From: Brassica napus
Lineage: Eukaryota > Streptophyta > Magnoliopsida > Brassicales > Brassicaceae
Assembly (NCBI RefSeq): GCF_020379485.1
Contig: NC_063444.1
Location: 6,830,652-6,894,651 of the forward strand
DNA length: 64,000 nt
Reading direction: 5' to 3'
Shown here: piece after piece, positions 1 through 11,150 of the stretch
Position numbering within the stretch: the first letter of the stretch is position 1
How the letters are laid out: each line of letters opens with the position of its first letter
Translations under genes and position numbers: made by a program
Notes under the pieces: model-generated
The model's database searches: none
Seen by the model: the letters and a program-made list of their open reading frames with translations, nothing else
What the model was told of the DNA's origin: nothing

Positions 1-1123
1 AAAGTCATTTTCTTTGAAGACAAATGAATCAAACGATTTTCTAGCACAAAAATCAGACTGTTGCAAATCAAGCTCAAATGACTTTTCAAGATGATCAAAA
101 CTTTTGCTATGTTTCAAAAACTGATCAAGACTCAAAACAAATCCAAAATGGATGTCATTGCCATTTTGAAAACGTTTTTGATCAAGAATTCCGTCAAGTT
201 CAAATTTCTCAGAAGAATGAATCATGTTATCAAAAACTGAATTTGAAACACAAAATTCTTTAACTTTGTCAAAACCAAAACGATTTACAACAGGAGAACT
301 GATCTTAAAAAACATTTCAGGCAGAGAATTAAGTAAATAAAGTTTCTCGCAGTGCTCTTTAGGCAAAGGCGTAGAAGTTGTGCCTGGATCAAAGCAAAGA
401 TGTTTCTCTATGATGATGGATGATGTGCTTGGTGCTTCCTCATCAAAGATTGGATCAAGCTCGTCTTCTTCATCAAAGATGGGACTAAGATCATTGTCCA
501 AGGGTCTCCTAGTCTCAAGACGTGGCCCTTGATGTTGGTAGTTCAATGGTTCTTCCTCAAAAACCTGTGAAACTAGAACAAGACTACTCGGATGCTCCGG
601 TTCAAAACAGGTTAGTCCATTAGTCTCTTCATTATCAATATCAAACATAAGATCAGGTTTTGTAGAAGGAAGATCACATTCATCCTCACAAGTGATCCAA
701 CTTTCCATTAGCTCTTCATCATACTTATCAAAAATTGGTAAAGAATCTGAAAAATCTTTTAGATCTTCAAGGTTGTTTTCAGATTTACCTTTGGGTTTTT
801 CACTGATGAAATTTGATGGCTCAGCTACTGGGGCACGTGTGGATGTGCTCTTCTTTTGGCTCTTGCTGACGTCCTTGAGGGCTTTGTCACACACCCTTCA
901 CAAAGTTATCACAAAATTGTTTGACATCAAACTGAAAATGTTTCCTTTTTGGATCAGCCACATCTTTGGAGGTATTGACATGCTCTTTGCTCCACCGGTT
1001 TGGTTTTTCCTGCACATCAACAAACTCATCAAAAGTATTCAAAGCATATTTAAAGGCGGTTTGAGAGACAGAAAGTCGTGGGTGCTTCTCCTTGTTACTT
1101 TTCCTTTGGAGACTAAACATCAT
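1..1123 (-). pseudogene. LTR-retrotransposon gag-like frame, broken and cut by window edge
   Basis: Reading leftward from an ATG at 1123, a 78-codon frame (MMFSLQRKSNKEK...) stops at 887. The next frame is then open without a stop from about 890 to base 1 and runs out of the window, giving an acidic, Phe/Asp/Ser-rich protein. The two frames join across a short CA/GT dinucleotide run at 889-894, so a 2-nt slip there probably split one long frame. No CCHC knuckle, protease or polymerase motif is visible in this part. It lies downstream of a primer binding site and LTR in the same orientation, so it is the first gene of that element. I recall similar proteins from Brassica Ty3/gypsy elements, but the lineage is not proved here. 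Confidence 0.6.
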
Positions 1124-1586
1124 AACCTGAAAATTCTCAACAAAAAAGTTAGATAAAAATTCTCACACTCTCTCAAGTGTTTAATCTCACCCACTCAAAT
1201 GTTTCTCTCAGATTTTATGGTAATCACTCAAGTTTCTTCTCAAGATTCTAAGAGAACAAATCAAGAATCCCAATGGGTAGATCCAAAGCAAACAAAGGGT
1301 TTTTCTCAAGATAGATAGATAAGAGATTTTTGATTTTTGAAATCCGTTTTAACCACCTCAAAGGCTGGATTTCTCCTCAGCCAGCAGGCTTTCTCTTCCA
1401 CCACCAATCAACAAAACAAACTTTGAACTTTTTTTTTTTTTTTTTTTTTTTTTGAATCAAATCGTAAATCTTTTTTTTTATATAAATGGATGGTAATGAG
1501 GGGCCCGGATTTAAGAAAGGTAGAAGAAGAAGTATTTGAAGAAGATGGAGAGATGAGAAGATGGAATGATAATAGAGTTACCGGAA
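1124..1586 (-). other. Retrotransposon untranslated leader
   Basis: Stretch between the primer binding site and the first coding frame of the element. It contains a long homopolymer (T on plus, about 1429-1453) and no convincing frame. Its position fits the 5' leader that is transcribed leftward from the LTR. Confidence 0.5.
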
Positions 1587-1603
1587 GAGTGGCTCTGATA
1601 CCA
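1587..1603 (-). other. Primer binding site (initiator Met-tRNA type)
   Basis: On the minus strand this reads TGGTATCAGAGCCACTC, the usual plant retrotransposon site complementary to the 3' end of initiator tRNA-Met. It begins 2 nt after the LTR terminus, which sets both element orientation and LTR boundary. Confidence 0.85.
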
Positions 1604-1605
1604 CT

Positions 1606-2546
1606 TGATACAGCCAAAATAAGGATCACTCTTTCGGTATGGTTGATATGAACTCAGATCCGAGGGGATTGAAAACTGATGGATCGAGGGGTGACACTAA
1701 GGGTTGCGGAATAGCTCAAAGATACTACCAGACTTCGATCGTTGCCGGATGTGACGCACCGGTCCAACAAAAGAAGGTTCGAAACTTGGAGATAACCTCA
1801 CCAAGAAACTAAGAAGTGTTCTAAACAAAGAACAATGAGAGAAACTCATAAAAAGGGAAAGACAATCTCTTTTATTTCGTGGCTCTAAGGCCTTATTTAT
1901 AGGATTACAAGTTGTAGAGATCCAAAGAAAAATGTGCTAAAAACAAGACATTGGAAATAGAAACAAAGACTTGACTAAATAAAGTCTTTGACTGAAACTT
2001 GGACTACCTCTTCATATAGCCACGACCAAGACTTTGAAAAGTGAAGAATATGCTCCTGATATGGTACAAGACATGTCCCTTTGAGGCCTGGTCGAAATCC
2101 ATCTTTTCCCTTAGCCAATATTTTATCGGTTTCTCCATTTGGTCCAAACAAGCTCGTTTTTGAATCTTTTTTTGAAAACCATCAAGCCCAATGCTTTCTT
2201 GAACATGTATAACATGAATAATAACCTTTTTCATGATTGAATTGACCGTTGGTTCATCAGAAAGAAGGTTAGCCATTTCGAGCTTCTCGGGTGGTCTGAA
2301 TTCGCGAGAACTGAAGATCACCTGATTTGTAAATAGCATAACTATCACATATGAACTCCGTTTGATCTGATTCTTCTTCAAGGAGCTCCGTAATTGAGTT
2401 GAGAACATTCTCCAAGTGATTTCATGCGTAGAAGCCTCGTGGTTTGGATGATATGAGTCAAACAATGAACATATATCTTTACTGCTTTCCATGATCAAGC
2501 CATGCATGTCTGTTTTGCCCGGTGCGCTACCCCACGGCACATCACA
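1606..2546 (-). mobile_element. 5' LTR (941 bp) of a minus-strand LTR retrotransposon
   Basis: Bounded by TG at 1606 and CA at 2546 and followed by a tRNA-Met primer binding site. The right edge is set by the Harbinger transposase reading frame, which resumes at about 2547. The expected 5-bp target duplication would begin with GGTAC (2547-2551); its partner lies outside the window. The LTR contains a 178-codon frame (2004-2540, minus) that starts almost at the LTR edge and matches nothing I know. The partner LTR is off the left edge. A Ty3/gypsy assignment is likely from the gag-like frame but not shown. Confidence 0.7.
1893..1902 (-). promoter_or_regulatory. TATA box of the LTR promoter
   Basis: Minus strand reads CTATAAATAA inside the LTR, about 290 bp before its 3' end. 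This is the expected place for the U3/R start of the element transcript running leftward. Confidence 0.55.
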
Positions 2547-3083
2547 GGTACTATGAACGATCTTAATATTCTTGATCGATCACCTGTTTTTGATGACATT
2601 ATTAACGGCATCGCGCCACAAGTAAACTATTATGTCAACGAAACGGAGTACCATCTGGCATATTATCTAACAGATGGTATATATCCGAAATGGGCGACTT
2701 TTATTCAATCTATTCGACTACCACAAACTGAAAAGCAGTCATTGTTTGCTAAGTCCCAAGAATCAGTTAGAAAAGATGTTGAGCGTTCCTTCGGAGTCCT
2801 GCAAGCAAGATTTGCCGTTGTCAAAAATCCATCTAAGTTATGGGATAAAGAAAAAATAGGAAATATTATGAGAGCATGTATCATACTCCATAATATGATT
2901 GTCGAAGATGAACGGTCATCATTCACTCAGTATAACAAATTTGTGTTTCAAGAAAGAGAAGAAGTGGATACATTTTCCGTCAACATGCCTTCGAATCTCG
3001 GCAGTACAATGGATCGTCGAACGAGCCTTTGGAATAGACAAGCCCATGAAAAATTAAAAAATGATCTTGTTGAAAATATATAA
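2547..3083 (+). pseudogene. PIF/Harbinger transposase, C-terminal part
   Basis: The frame is open from the LTR junction to a stop at 3081-3083. It begins GTMNDLNILDRSPVF and continues through YHLAYYLTDGIYPKWATF, the motif ESVRKDVERSFGVLQARFAVV and RACIILHNMIVEDER. These are hallmarks of the plant PIF/Harbinger DDE transposase (HARBI1-like nuclease), including the region around the second and third acidic residues. The N-terminal half was separated by LTR insertion. The upstream ATG inside the LTR is not the real start. A terminal sequence of the Harbinger type ends at about 3411, so the element's 3' end is still present. Confidence 0.85.
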
Positions 3084-3414
3084 GCTAAATTTGGATATTT
3101 TCCAAATAACATATAATTTATAAGTTTCTATGATTTGAATAAGTTGTGTGTTTGCTTTTATTTCTGAAGTTTGTATTTTTTTTTTAATGCAATGTAATAA
3201 AATGTTTGTAATTTTGTATTAAATGAATAAATTTGTTTTTCTTATTAGTTATTCAACTTAAAATGGTAAGATGTTTTATAACCTAAGGACCAACAAGAAG
3301 TCCAACCAACAATCACCATTTTCATTAAAAGTCCTTAACAATGTCCTAATCTAGAAATAACAATAAAAAACTCTAAGGACCACCAATTAAGTCCCATTGA
3401 TAATCATGCTCTAA
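3084..3414 (+). mobile_element. 3' terminal region of the Harbinger element
   Basis: AT-rich non-coding tail after the transposase stop. It ends in AATCATGCTC at about 3402-3411 followed by TAA, which reads in reverse as GAGCATGATTATC preceded by TTA. The same terminal sequence and a TTA duplication bound the small element at 59420-59623, so this looks like a Harbinger terminal repeat. The left end of the element is not in the window. Confidence 0.5.
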
Positions 3415-3427
3415 GAACCTACTTTAA

Positions 3428-4340
3428 GGACAAACACCTGGGGTATCTGGTTGGCAAGGCTGCGAGAGCATATCGTCTATCAGATTTCTACACAACGTTC
3501 AACGAGATAAAAAATGTCAATGCATCTTGTGCCGATTATCTTGTTGGTGTAGGTTTCGAACACTGGGCAAGATCACATTTCCAGGGAAACCGTTACAATG
3601 TCATGACAAGCAATATAGCGGAGACATGGAACTCTGTTTTGCGAGCGGCTAGGGAGTATCCAGTACTCTCACTAGTCGAATACATCAGAGCAAAGCTGAT
3701 GAACTGGTTTGCTGCAAGAAGAGATATCAGTTCACGGGGAGCAACCAATCTGACTCCGCGGGTTGAGGAAATCATAACCTCTAATTTTGAAAGCAGTGGA
3801 GTTTATTTGGTGAGCTCGATCATGGATGGTGAGTATGAGGTGAGGGACAAGGATGGAGCAACGTTCCATGTTAGTCTTCGGGGGAAAAACGTGCACATGC
3901 TATGAGTTCCAGGCGCTTATGATCCCTTGTACACACGCCATTGCCGCTGCAACTAGATACAGAATCCCAGTTGAGTTGAGTCAGGGAGTGGGCCAGACAC
4001 ACATCTGAGCGTCAACCCCCCAGCGAGTAGAAGACCACCAGGGAGGCCAAGGAAAAACCGATATTTATCCCGGGGGGAGTTCCAGGTATGTGTGTAGCTA
4101 TGTAATTACAAAGAGAAGGTATTAATTAACTAACACAATAATTTTGTGTGCAAGGTCCCAAAAGAAAGACAGTCTGTAGCTGTTGCAAATGTTCGGGACA
4201 TAACTGAGCAACTTGCAAAACGGCAATATGAAGGGGTTTATGTAAAATAACTGGTGGAAAGAGATGCTCGGATGATGAAGGTCTATGCACGTTGGGTTGG
4301 GTCTGTTACTGGGCAGAGGGTAAAACATATCATGTAAAAT
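3428..4340 (+). pseudogene. Mutator-like (MULE) transposase, C-terminal part with SWIM finger
   Basis: A continuous frame from about 3449 reads YLVGKAARAYRLSDFY, FEHWARSHFQGNRYNVM and SNIAETWNSVL, typical of MuDR-type transposases after the catalytic core. It then reaches the SWIM zinc finger (CxC ... CxH: CTCYEF ... IPCTH). The SWIM part is one frame away: an A5 run near 3885-3890 carries an extra base, so the frame stops at 3905. Coding continues as a basic RRPPGRPRKNRY segment near 4025-4060, a GT-AG intron, and a second small Cys cluster around 4155-4215 interrupted by a stop. The N-terminal and DDE regions are missing. It is a dead fragment, distinct from the N-terminal piece at 5620. 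Confidence 0.8.
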
Positions 4341-5369
4341 ATAAACCAGATTGGGTTTGTGGCTGGATTATCTTAATACCCGAGTTTGTGGAATTAATAA
4401 TATCTACTTTCCATTGTTCAATTATGCAAGTCGGTTTATCTTATAAGTCAATATGAAATGATGACTATATCTTCTAAACAATGTATCCACTTAACATGCC
4501 AATTATATATGGATTAATTTGATGAACTCAAATATATATCATGTTTAAATGTCTGTATAAATCTAAAATAATACTTATATATCACTGGAAAACAATTTTT
4601 TGAGAACGATGCATAATATATTTCAATTTGGCGGTTTGCCCTAAAGAGGTTTGCCCTAAAAAGAAATAATCGCCGTATCAACTGATGCCATTGACAAAGT
4701 AAACCCGGATACAAACTCTAACTTAACATATTAAAAACCTAGTAAAACATCACTAAACCTGAGTTTTGTTTATACTTTATTTGTTTTTATATTTATGATT
4801 ACTTTAGTACAATTGTAAACCATAAACCCTCATCACTCACCCCCACCCACCATACAAATCACAGCACAGATTTTGTAAGTAATAAATGTTTTCTTCATCT
4901 ATACTATGTTAGTGTATGTTTTTACGGTTAAATAACCATAATAATATGATGGGGTGATTTGGTGTAATCTTGCCGCCGGTGAGATGTAGATAAACCCATC
5001 GTTGATTTATATATGGTTATTTGTAATAGATACCGGTCCAAACCAAATTAAATCGGTTTATAGGTGGTTATGAGGATAAATCAGATATTTTTTTGAGCTG
5101 GCTTCCAAAAGAAGATTTGGTTTGACTTTAGGTGATAACGATGTAATTGTGGAATATTAGTTAATTAGAAGACATTGATGTAATATGTGTCAGGGAAAGA
5201 CGTAATGATAAAGCCCTAGGATTAGATAGGCTGCAAGCATTAATTGAAGGGATTTCAGCAGGATTTGGAGGATTTTTGTGGTGGAAAAAGTGTGACCGGA
5301 TTGTTTATGAAGCTTTTCCTATAAAAGGAACTATCACTATCTTCTTAATTCTGCCACACAAAGCTAAAA
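4341..5369. other. AT-rich intergenic DNA, no gene seen
   Basis: Non-coding AT-rich stretch between two MULE-derived pieces. It probably includes terminal and promoter sequence of the downstream MULE, but no inverted termini could be defined by eye. Confidence 0.4.
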
Positions 5370-5619
5370 AGTTCTGGATATTATATCAGCTTTAAAGCTA
5401 ACGAAACTGCTATCTGTTGACCTCGACTCCTTCACTTGTTTCTTTCTTCGAAAAGGTGAGTTTTGGATGCATAAACTCAGAATCCCATTTAAGTAGACCA
5501 TGCTAATATAACTGAAAAAATTGATAAGGGTGAAATTATTATCACTGTATAGACGCTGCTGAGGAAATGTTAATAAACTGTGAAATCTATTTGATATTTT
5601 ACTAAATATATATTTGCAG

Positions 5620-7019
5620 ATGGGTCGTTTGGTGCGTTTGTACAAGGGACAATGGTCCAAGAGCCAGCAAGGCGTGTGGAGCTTCAACCAAGATCATACC
5701 GTCACTGTCCAGGATATCCTAGTAAAAGTGAATGAATCCATTGAAACCTTGTTGAATCTGGTTAGGTGTGTCTTCAAGCTGCCTCCATGGATGGATGGCC
5801 CAGAAGGAGCCAAAATCCCCCCACTGAACATTGTATCAAACACCGATGTGGAGATAATGATGGGTGCGCATGAGTGGAACACAGAACCAAAACTCTGCCT
5901 CATTATTGGAGCGGAGGAGGTTGCGAGGTACCAGTTCGTATGTCGAACAACGTTCACCATAGGGAACAGAACTTTCTTGACAGATGGAGTCTCCGAAGAG
6001 CAGCACCTAGCAACCATTAACGGTAAGCAAAATAAAAATTAATAAAATAGATCATTAGTTGAGCTATTTGCAGAAACAAAACTAATTAAATCTTTGCTTC
6101 CAATTTTGTGGCAGAGATAATTGGAGATGACGAGATAAAGTGTCCTAGGCGATTTCTAGAGGAGCTTTTGACCAGGATAAAATGGTTGTTATTTTCCGTT
6201 TTGCGCTGGAGGTTGAGAAAGCAAGAAATAGTCTTGATTTGAATTTAGTTTCGACCGTGATATATTGATCTAGATCTATTAGGCGTTGTTGATGGAAACG
6301 GTGATCATATAGTACCAGACATTGGCAATGTTAACGAGGTGGGTCCAGAGTGGGGAGAGGGAGATCAATATGGTAGTATGGATGGATTTGGGGATATGAA
6401 CGATTCAGGTAATGTACCATATTATTCGTTAATACGCAAGCATTGTTTACTGTCCGTTACCGGAACTAAGACCTGTTAAATTTCATTTTAGCTGTGCCAG
6501 CATGCCAAAATGTCCCGGGGGGCCATCTTCCCCTAAATTGGTCAGGCGTTGATATCGGACCGGTGTATTGGTAAAACTTGATGTCCAGCAGTTATGCACT
6601 GCAACTTGATCGAATTTATGGGGTGGAAGGCTCGGAGTATGTGGGATATCAGCCTAGTGATATTGCTATTGGGGGACCTGAGGCTAAGCCAAGGACACAA
6701 GCTTTACCGGTTTTTCCTGGGTCTCCGAGTCTACCATCATCTGCTGTTACAAATCTCCCATCGGTGGTTTGATGGGAACGTCAGTGGTGCGACAATGGGT
6801 CATGGAGGTACGTTGGTCATTGTTATTAGTATTTGGCTACACATCACATATAGACATCCTTACGTGCATAATGTTAACAAGATGTAATGGTTCTTTCACG
6901 GTTGTTGTTTGATAGGAGGAGCAACGACAACCGTTCTTCAGGACATTGCGGGGGAGGAGGATAATAACGCTAAACGAGGCGAGAAGGGCAATACAGACGG
7001 CCCGGGTGGTGACCATTAA
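5620..7019 (+). pseudogene. MULE transposase N-terminal domain piece
   Basis: A leader exon ending at about 5455 (AAG then GTGAGT) splices to an exon opening MGRLVRLYKGQWSKS at 5620. This exon contains LPPWMDGPEGAKIPPLN, NTDVEIMMGAHEWNTEPKLC and a VARYQF block, a pattern I know from the N-terminal region of Brassicaceae MULE transposases. It ends at a GTAAGC donor at about 6022. The next exon (6115-6242) soon stops; later acidic exon-like pieces at about 6285-6412, 6494-6771 and 6917-7019 end in GGDH. No catalytic DDE core or SWIM finger follows, so it is either a non-transposase cargo protein with this domain or a truncated transposase. It faces the ULP1-like gene tail to tail. Confidence 0.6.
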
Positions 7020-7711
7020 ACATGAATCCAGATGCGTGTGGTAGAAGAGGGGTTGCATCTTGTAGTTCTGCTTAATATCTAGGGTCTTGATATTTCTGCA
7101 TGTTGTTTCTATATGCTGGAAAATGCGTATTTCATAAGGTTGTCCTGTAAAATACCTGTGGCCTTGGGGTTTGTTTTTGGTTTGTTGGTCCCGGTTAAGT
7201 GTGTTCCTCTATATGTAGTGGATCCTATTGAGTAATGTAAAATACTGGTATGTTTCAGGTAATGTAAAATATTTGGGTATCTTTCGACTAATGTAAAATA
7301 TTTCGTTCTCGCCAATCTAAACCATGGATCTTATGTAATAAAAAACCGGTTTTAGTACTTATTAACCAACAAGTTATCCTAAAATCCGGCAATATTAAAT
7401 GAACTACTCAACAATAAAGATGAAACAGTTTGAAATCAATGGTGTGGTCAATGGTAGTTAGAAGCAAAATATTTTGGATACGGTTGATGTACAACTATCA
7501 CTATGTATTCAATCAAATATGTATTCGGTTATTAACACAACTACTCTGTCGTGAAACTTTTTGTTTGAACCTGATAAACGATGACATGAGAGTTAGTAGA
7601 ACGAAACAAATGGTCTTAATAAAACAGGTACGAAACATAGGAGATTGGAACAGAGTTTTGCAGATATAAATAAAACAAGTCTAGCGTAGATCAACGGAGT
7701 ATCAAAACAGA
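7020..7711. other. Spacer between convergent MULE genes, with repeated TAATGTAAAATA motif
   Basis: No gene. The 11-12 nt motif TAATGTAAAATA or close variants occurs at about 7146, 7233, 7260 and 7290, always on plus and all within 160 bp. Two related copies (ATGTAAAATA) lie at about 4240 and 4333 in the neighbouring MULE fragment. Confidence 0.4.
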
Positions 7712-10700
7712 CTAAAGAATCTTGTGAAACTCGTAGAGCATGACAGCGCCCCTCTGGGATTCTTCGGTAAGAACTAGCGGGGTGACACACCTGCATGTGT
7801 CTGGACCAAACAAGGCGTGAGTTTGCATGAGCAACGCTGCTGTAAACCCCGAATCACCAGGGTCAGCGTTAACTGGAACGCCTTTTATTCTTTCAACCAA
7901 CAGCGTCTGGCCATCAACTCTGTCAATGCGACCACAGAACTTGAGGAGAGGGAGAAACATATCGGCAACAGGGCGAAGATCTCTCGACAACAGAGCATCA
8001 GTGCGGACACCGGGGTTGCAATCTAAAACGTATATCTTACATGATGGGGAGTCAACACAAATGCCAATCCAATGCTTGTTCGCGATGAGGAATGGGAAAT
8101 AGAAACTGGTGGTGTTGCTATCTTCAGATCCGGTTTTCTTGAAACAATCTGCCAGCCCCTTAGTGAACGCATAATCTTTTTTACCGTCGCATTCTTGAAC
8201 TTGGGATAGTTCCTACTCAACATTGTCACAAATCGGGTATCAATGAACTCAGCTTTCTTGTCTCTCTTGGCCCCTACGTGTTTATTGAAGGTTGATCTGA
8301 CTAGACGCATAAGTATATCCATCACCTAACATACTAAAAATATTAGGTTTTCCTTCCGAGAAGCTAGCATTTTCGAAGCATATTTGATTTTTTATTAACA
8401 GTACCTTAGAGGGTAGGAGCCTGTTCCTATCAGCAATGTCCCTGATGTCCTTCGTGTTGATAGCAAAACCGTTGACGTTTATTAAACTGTCACCAATAAA
8501 TAATAAGCAGGGGACGAAGTGTACTAATGCACGACATATTGACGGAAAATCAGGTTATGTGTTATAATAACCGGAAGTTAGTAGACAACCCACCGAGGCG
8601 GGTTAAAGATGGGTACATAAACCAGATTTGCAAATGTTAATGCAGTTTACGTAAATGAAATCCGGCCACGTATATTAATAACCGGTTACGCAAAGAGTGT
8701 ATAGTGATTTACCATGGTCTAGTTATGAGTGTTGTGAGCTTTGTGTACTTCTCACGGAGGACCTCATTCACATAGCGGTTGTCTGCACACATCTGGGCTT
8801 CCCAAGCTCTGTTTAGGATTGCAGGACTACAATGGTAGTCATTGACCAGTGCTGGTGGAACTGTCCTTAAGCGTTTGCTTTTGCGGCAAAGAGGACTGCC
8901 CTCTACTGCCCTCTCCATTTTCATCGTTGTCTACTTCAGCATTTACTAAAACATCTGCAACAACATCAGTTGGTCTTCCCAGCTCATCCTGAGGTAATCC
9001 GAGTGAGAAAGAAGGAGCCTAGCTCATCCTGAGTTAATCCGAGTGAGAAAGAAGGGGCGTGCATAAGTATAATTAAAGGCCTGTGATTAACAATAAAGGG
9101 ATATGACCAAGAATTTCAAATTCAAAGCAATGATTTACCAGTGGGTCGTTCTCCTGCTTGGTAATGCTGGTAGCAGACAGGGATGTCTGTTGCTGAGTCT
9201 CACCTTCATGATGACCACTTGAGTGGGTTAGAGATTTTTGCCTGTTAGATCTCGCGTCGGAAAGTTGGTATGAAAAATATAAATAAGTTGAAACTCAGCA
9301 TACGATGAATCCGGATCTGCAGACTATATTTTGGCTACAACACAGAGAAACCAGATCTATATAGAATATATATGCTACAACCCAAAAAAACCGGTAGTAT
9401 AAATAGGTGAGAACTAAAACAAGAAACTAGAGGCTTACCGGGCAGCGTTGGGCAGACCGAGGAGGTGTGGAATACTGACTAAGGCTCTCCATCACACTAT
9501 TGATAATCTGGTCATTGGCGTCTTCACCTGATGGCTTTGCGTTACGGGAGGTACCTGACCTGCTTCTATTGACAACGGATGGTGTATGTTCTTGTGGCCG
9601 TTGCGAAGGGGGACACTGTCCTTCGTGTTCTCCGAAAACTCGGGTCTGGGATGTCTGAAGGTTGTCGTTGTTCTGTTCAGCAACCTCTTGAGGTGACTTG
9701 ACAATGGACGACATAATTTCCTGTTTGAAAGCTACAAGCATTGCATCGACTGCTCCAAGCACAGTAGCTTGTTGCAGGGCCGCAGAGCTAGACACCTCTT
9801 TCACGCTCCGGATTATTGATGCAATTGAGACATCTATTTTTGAAATCTCGGGTTTCATGGCGGCAAGAATAATTGGCTTGATAGTAGATTCATCTATGAC
9901 TCCAGCGGTGGTTTCCTTCATAGTGGTTTGCTTCGATGTGGGTTGCTTTCGTTTGGCCGCAACTTTGGCTGACTCTCTCATTCTCTCAACTTCCTGTTTT
10001 GTTAGGCCCCCTTTAAACATGGACTTTGAAAAACAATGATTCGCATGAATCAACTTCAGAAGGTTGTCGACTTTAGTATCTTCGACATCGTCTTTTACTA
10101 CAAGAATAGACTCATCAACCGGGTGAAGAGGGTCTTGGGGAATGATGCTCATAACAAGAACCTGAATAAGAATGTATAACATAAGTAACTGGGCTTTGGA
10201 ACTCTGAACCATATCGGGCAGTGAAGCAAAATCAATAGTACTAAGGACAAACCTCTGATTTTTTATCGACTTCTCGTGCGTGGGCATGGCTCAACGTCTG
10301 CTTCTTGGACTTGTTTGACCTAAGGTCTGTGTCGTCATCATCGCTGTCAGACTCGGATGAGGAGCATGCTTCTTGAACAACTTCGGTAAGTGATGGAACT
10401 GCTTCAACAATTACTAGCTGGAGGGCTAAAGCAAAACCCTGGAGCGCAATCGTATTTTGAGATAGGGAGATCTCGTCTTTTTTCTTAATGCTATTCATAA
10501 GCATGTTGAATGCCAATCTCCCCCACGGAAATGCCAAAAACTCATCTATATCACCAAGTAGCTGGACGTGTTCTTTCAACATCTTCATCTTAAGGTTCGT
10601 AGAAAGGAGAACAGAGGAAACAATGGCTAGGCAAGCGACTTTCAGCCTGGTATCTTTTTCAAAACCGGACTTCCTACGAAGCATCTTGACTGCCCTAGAT

Positions 10701-11150
10701 ACCCGCATGTCTTCAACATTACCAAAAATCTCCTGCCAGTAAGGTTTCTCTTTACTCTTTTTCTTCTTCTTTCCATTGGGGTCATGCGGAATCTCACCAC
10801 AAGGGAGACCGGTAACAATTGCGAACTCGCGGATGGAAAATCTTATAGGTTTTCCAGCAAATCGGAACCAAGCCTCGTGTTTCTTCTCCACTTTCAACTG
10901 CCTGGACAGGAGAAACCGTGCAAATCTTCCGGACAATTTCAACAATCTTTCCAAAAGATGACGCCTTGATATACTGGATTTCCTCTTCGTCCAGCGCGTT
11001 GAGAATAGTGTTAATAGCCCGCCACGATTGGTATGTAAGAACCCTCACGCCAACCGGTTCTTCGCCTTCTGCGAACATCATCTGGGGTAGGTTTGTTTCG
11101 CTTTCTTCGACTCCATGCGGTGGTGGATCTCCAACTCCAAGGGATTCCAT
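7712..11150 (-). pseudogene. Kaonashi-type ULP1-like gene (DUF1985 + C48 protease-like domain), broken
   Basis: Starts at an ATG at 11150. Exon 1 (about 10253-11150) carries the DUF1985 domain (WFRFAGKPIRFSIREFAIV, LPCGEIP, LAIVSSVLL, FPWGRLAFNMLM, ALQGFALALQLVIVEAVPSL), then an acidic tract. Exon 2 (9439-10161) is a low-complexity linker. Short exons follow near 9139-9250, 8716-9060 and 8405-8487. The last exon (7712-8328) encodes the C48 protease-like domain with KHWIGICVD and YVLDCN (expected His and Asp). Where the family has its catalytic Cys, I read GDSGF. Frameshifts are visible near 10925, at an A6 run near 8172, and at a 40-bp duplication (8981-9060). Such ULP-like genes are known cargo of Kaonashi MULEs. 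Confidence 0.8.
8981..9060 (-). repeat. 40-bp tandem duplication inside the ULP1-like gene
   Basis: Two adjacent 40-bp copies (8981-9020 and 9021-9060) differ at three positions. The unit encodes the conserved-looking PSFSLGLTQDE segment. Because 40 is not a multiple of 3, the second copy throws the reading frame. Confidence 0.85.
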
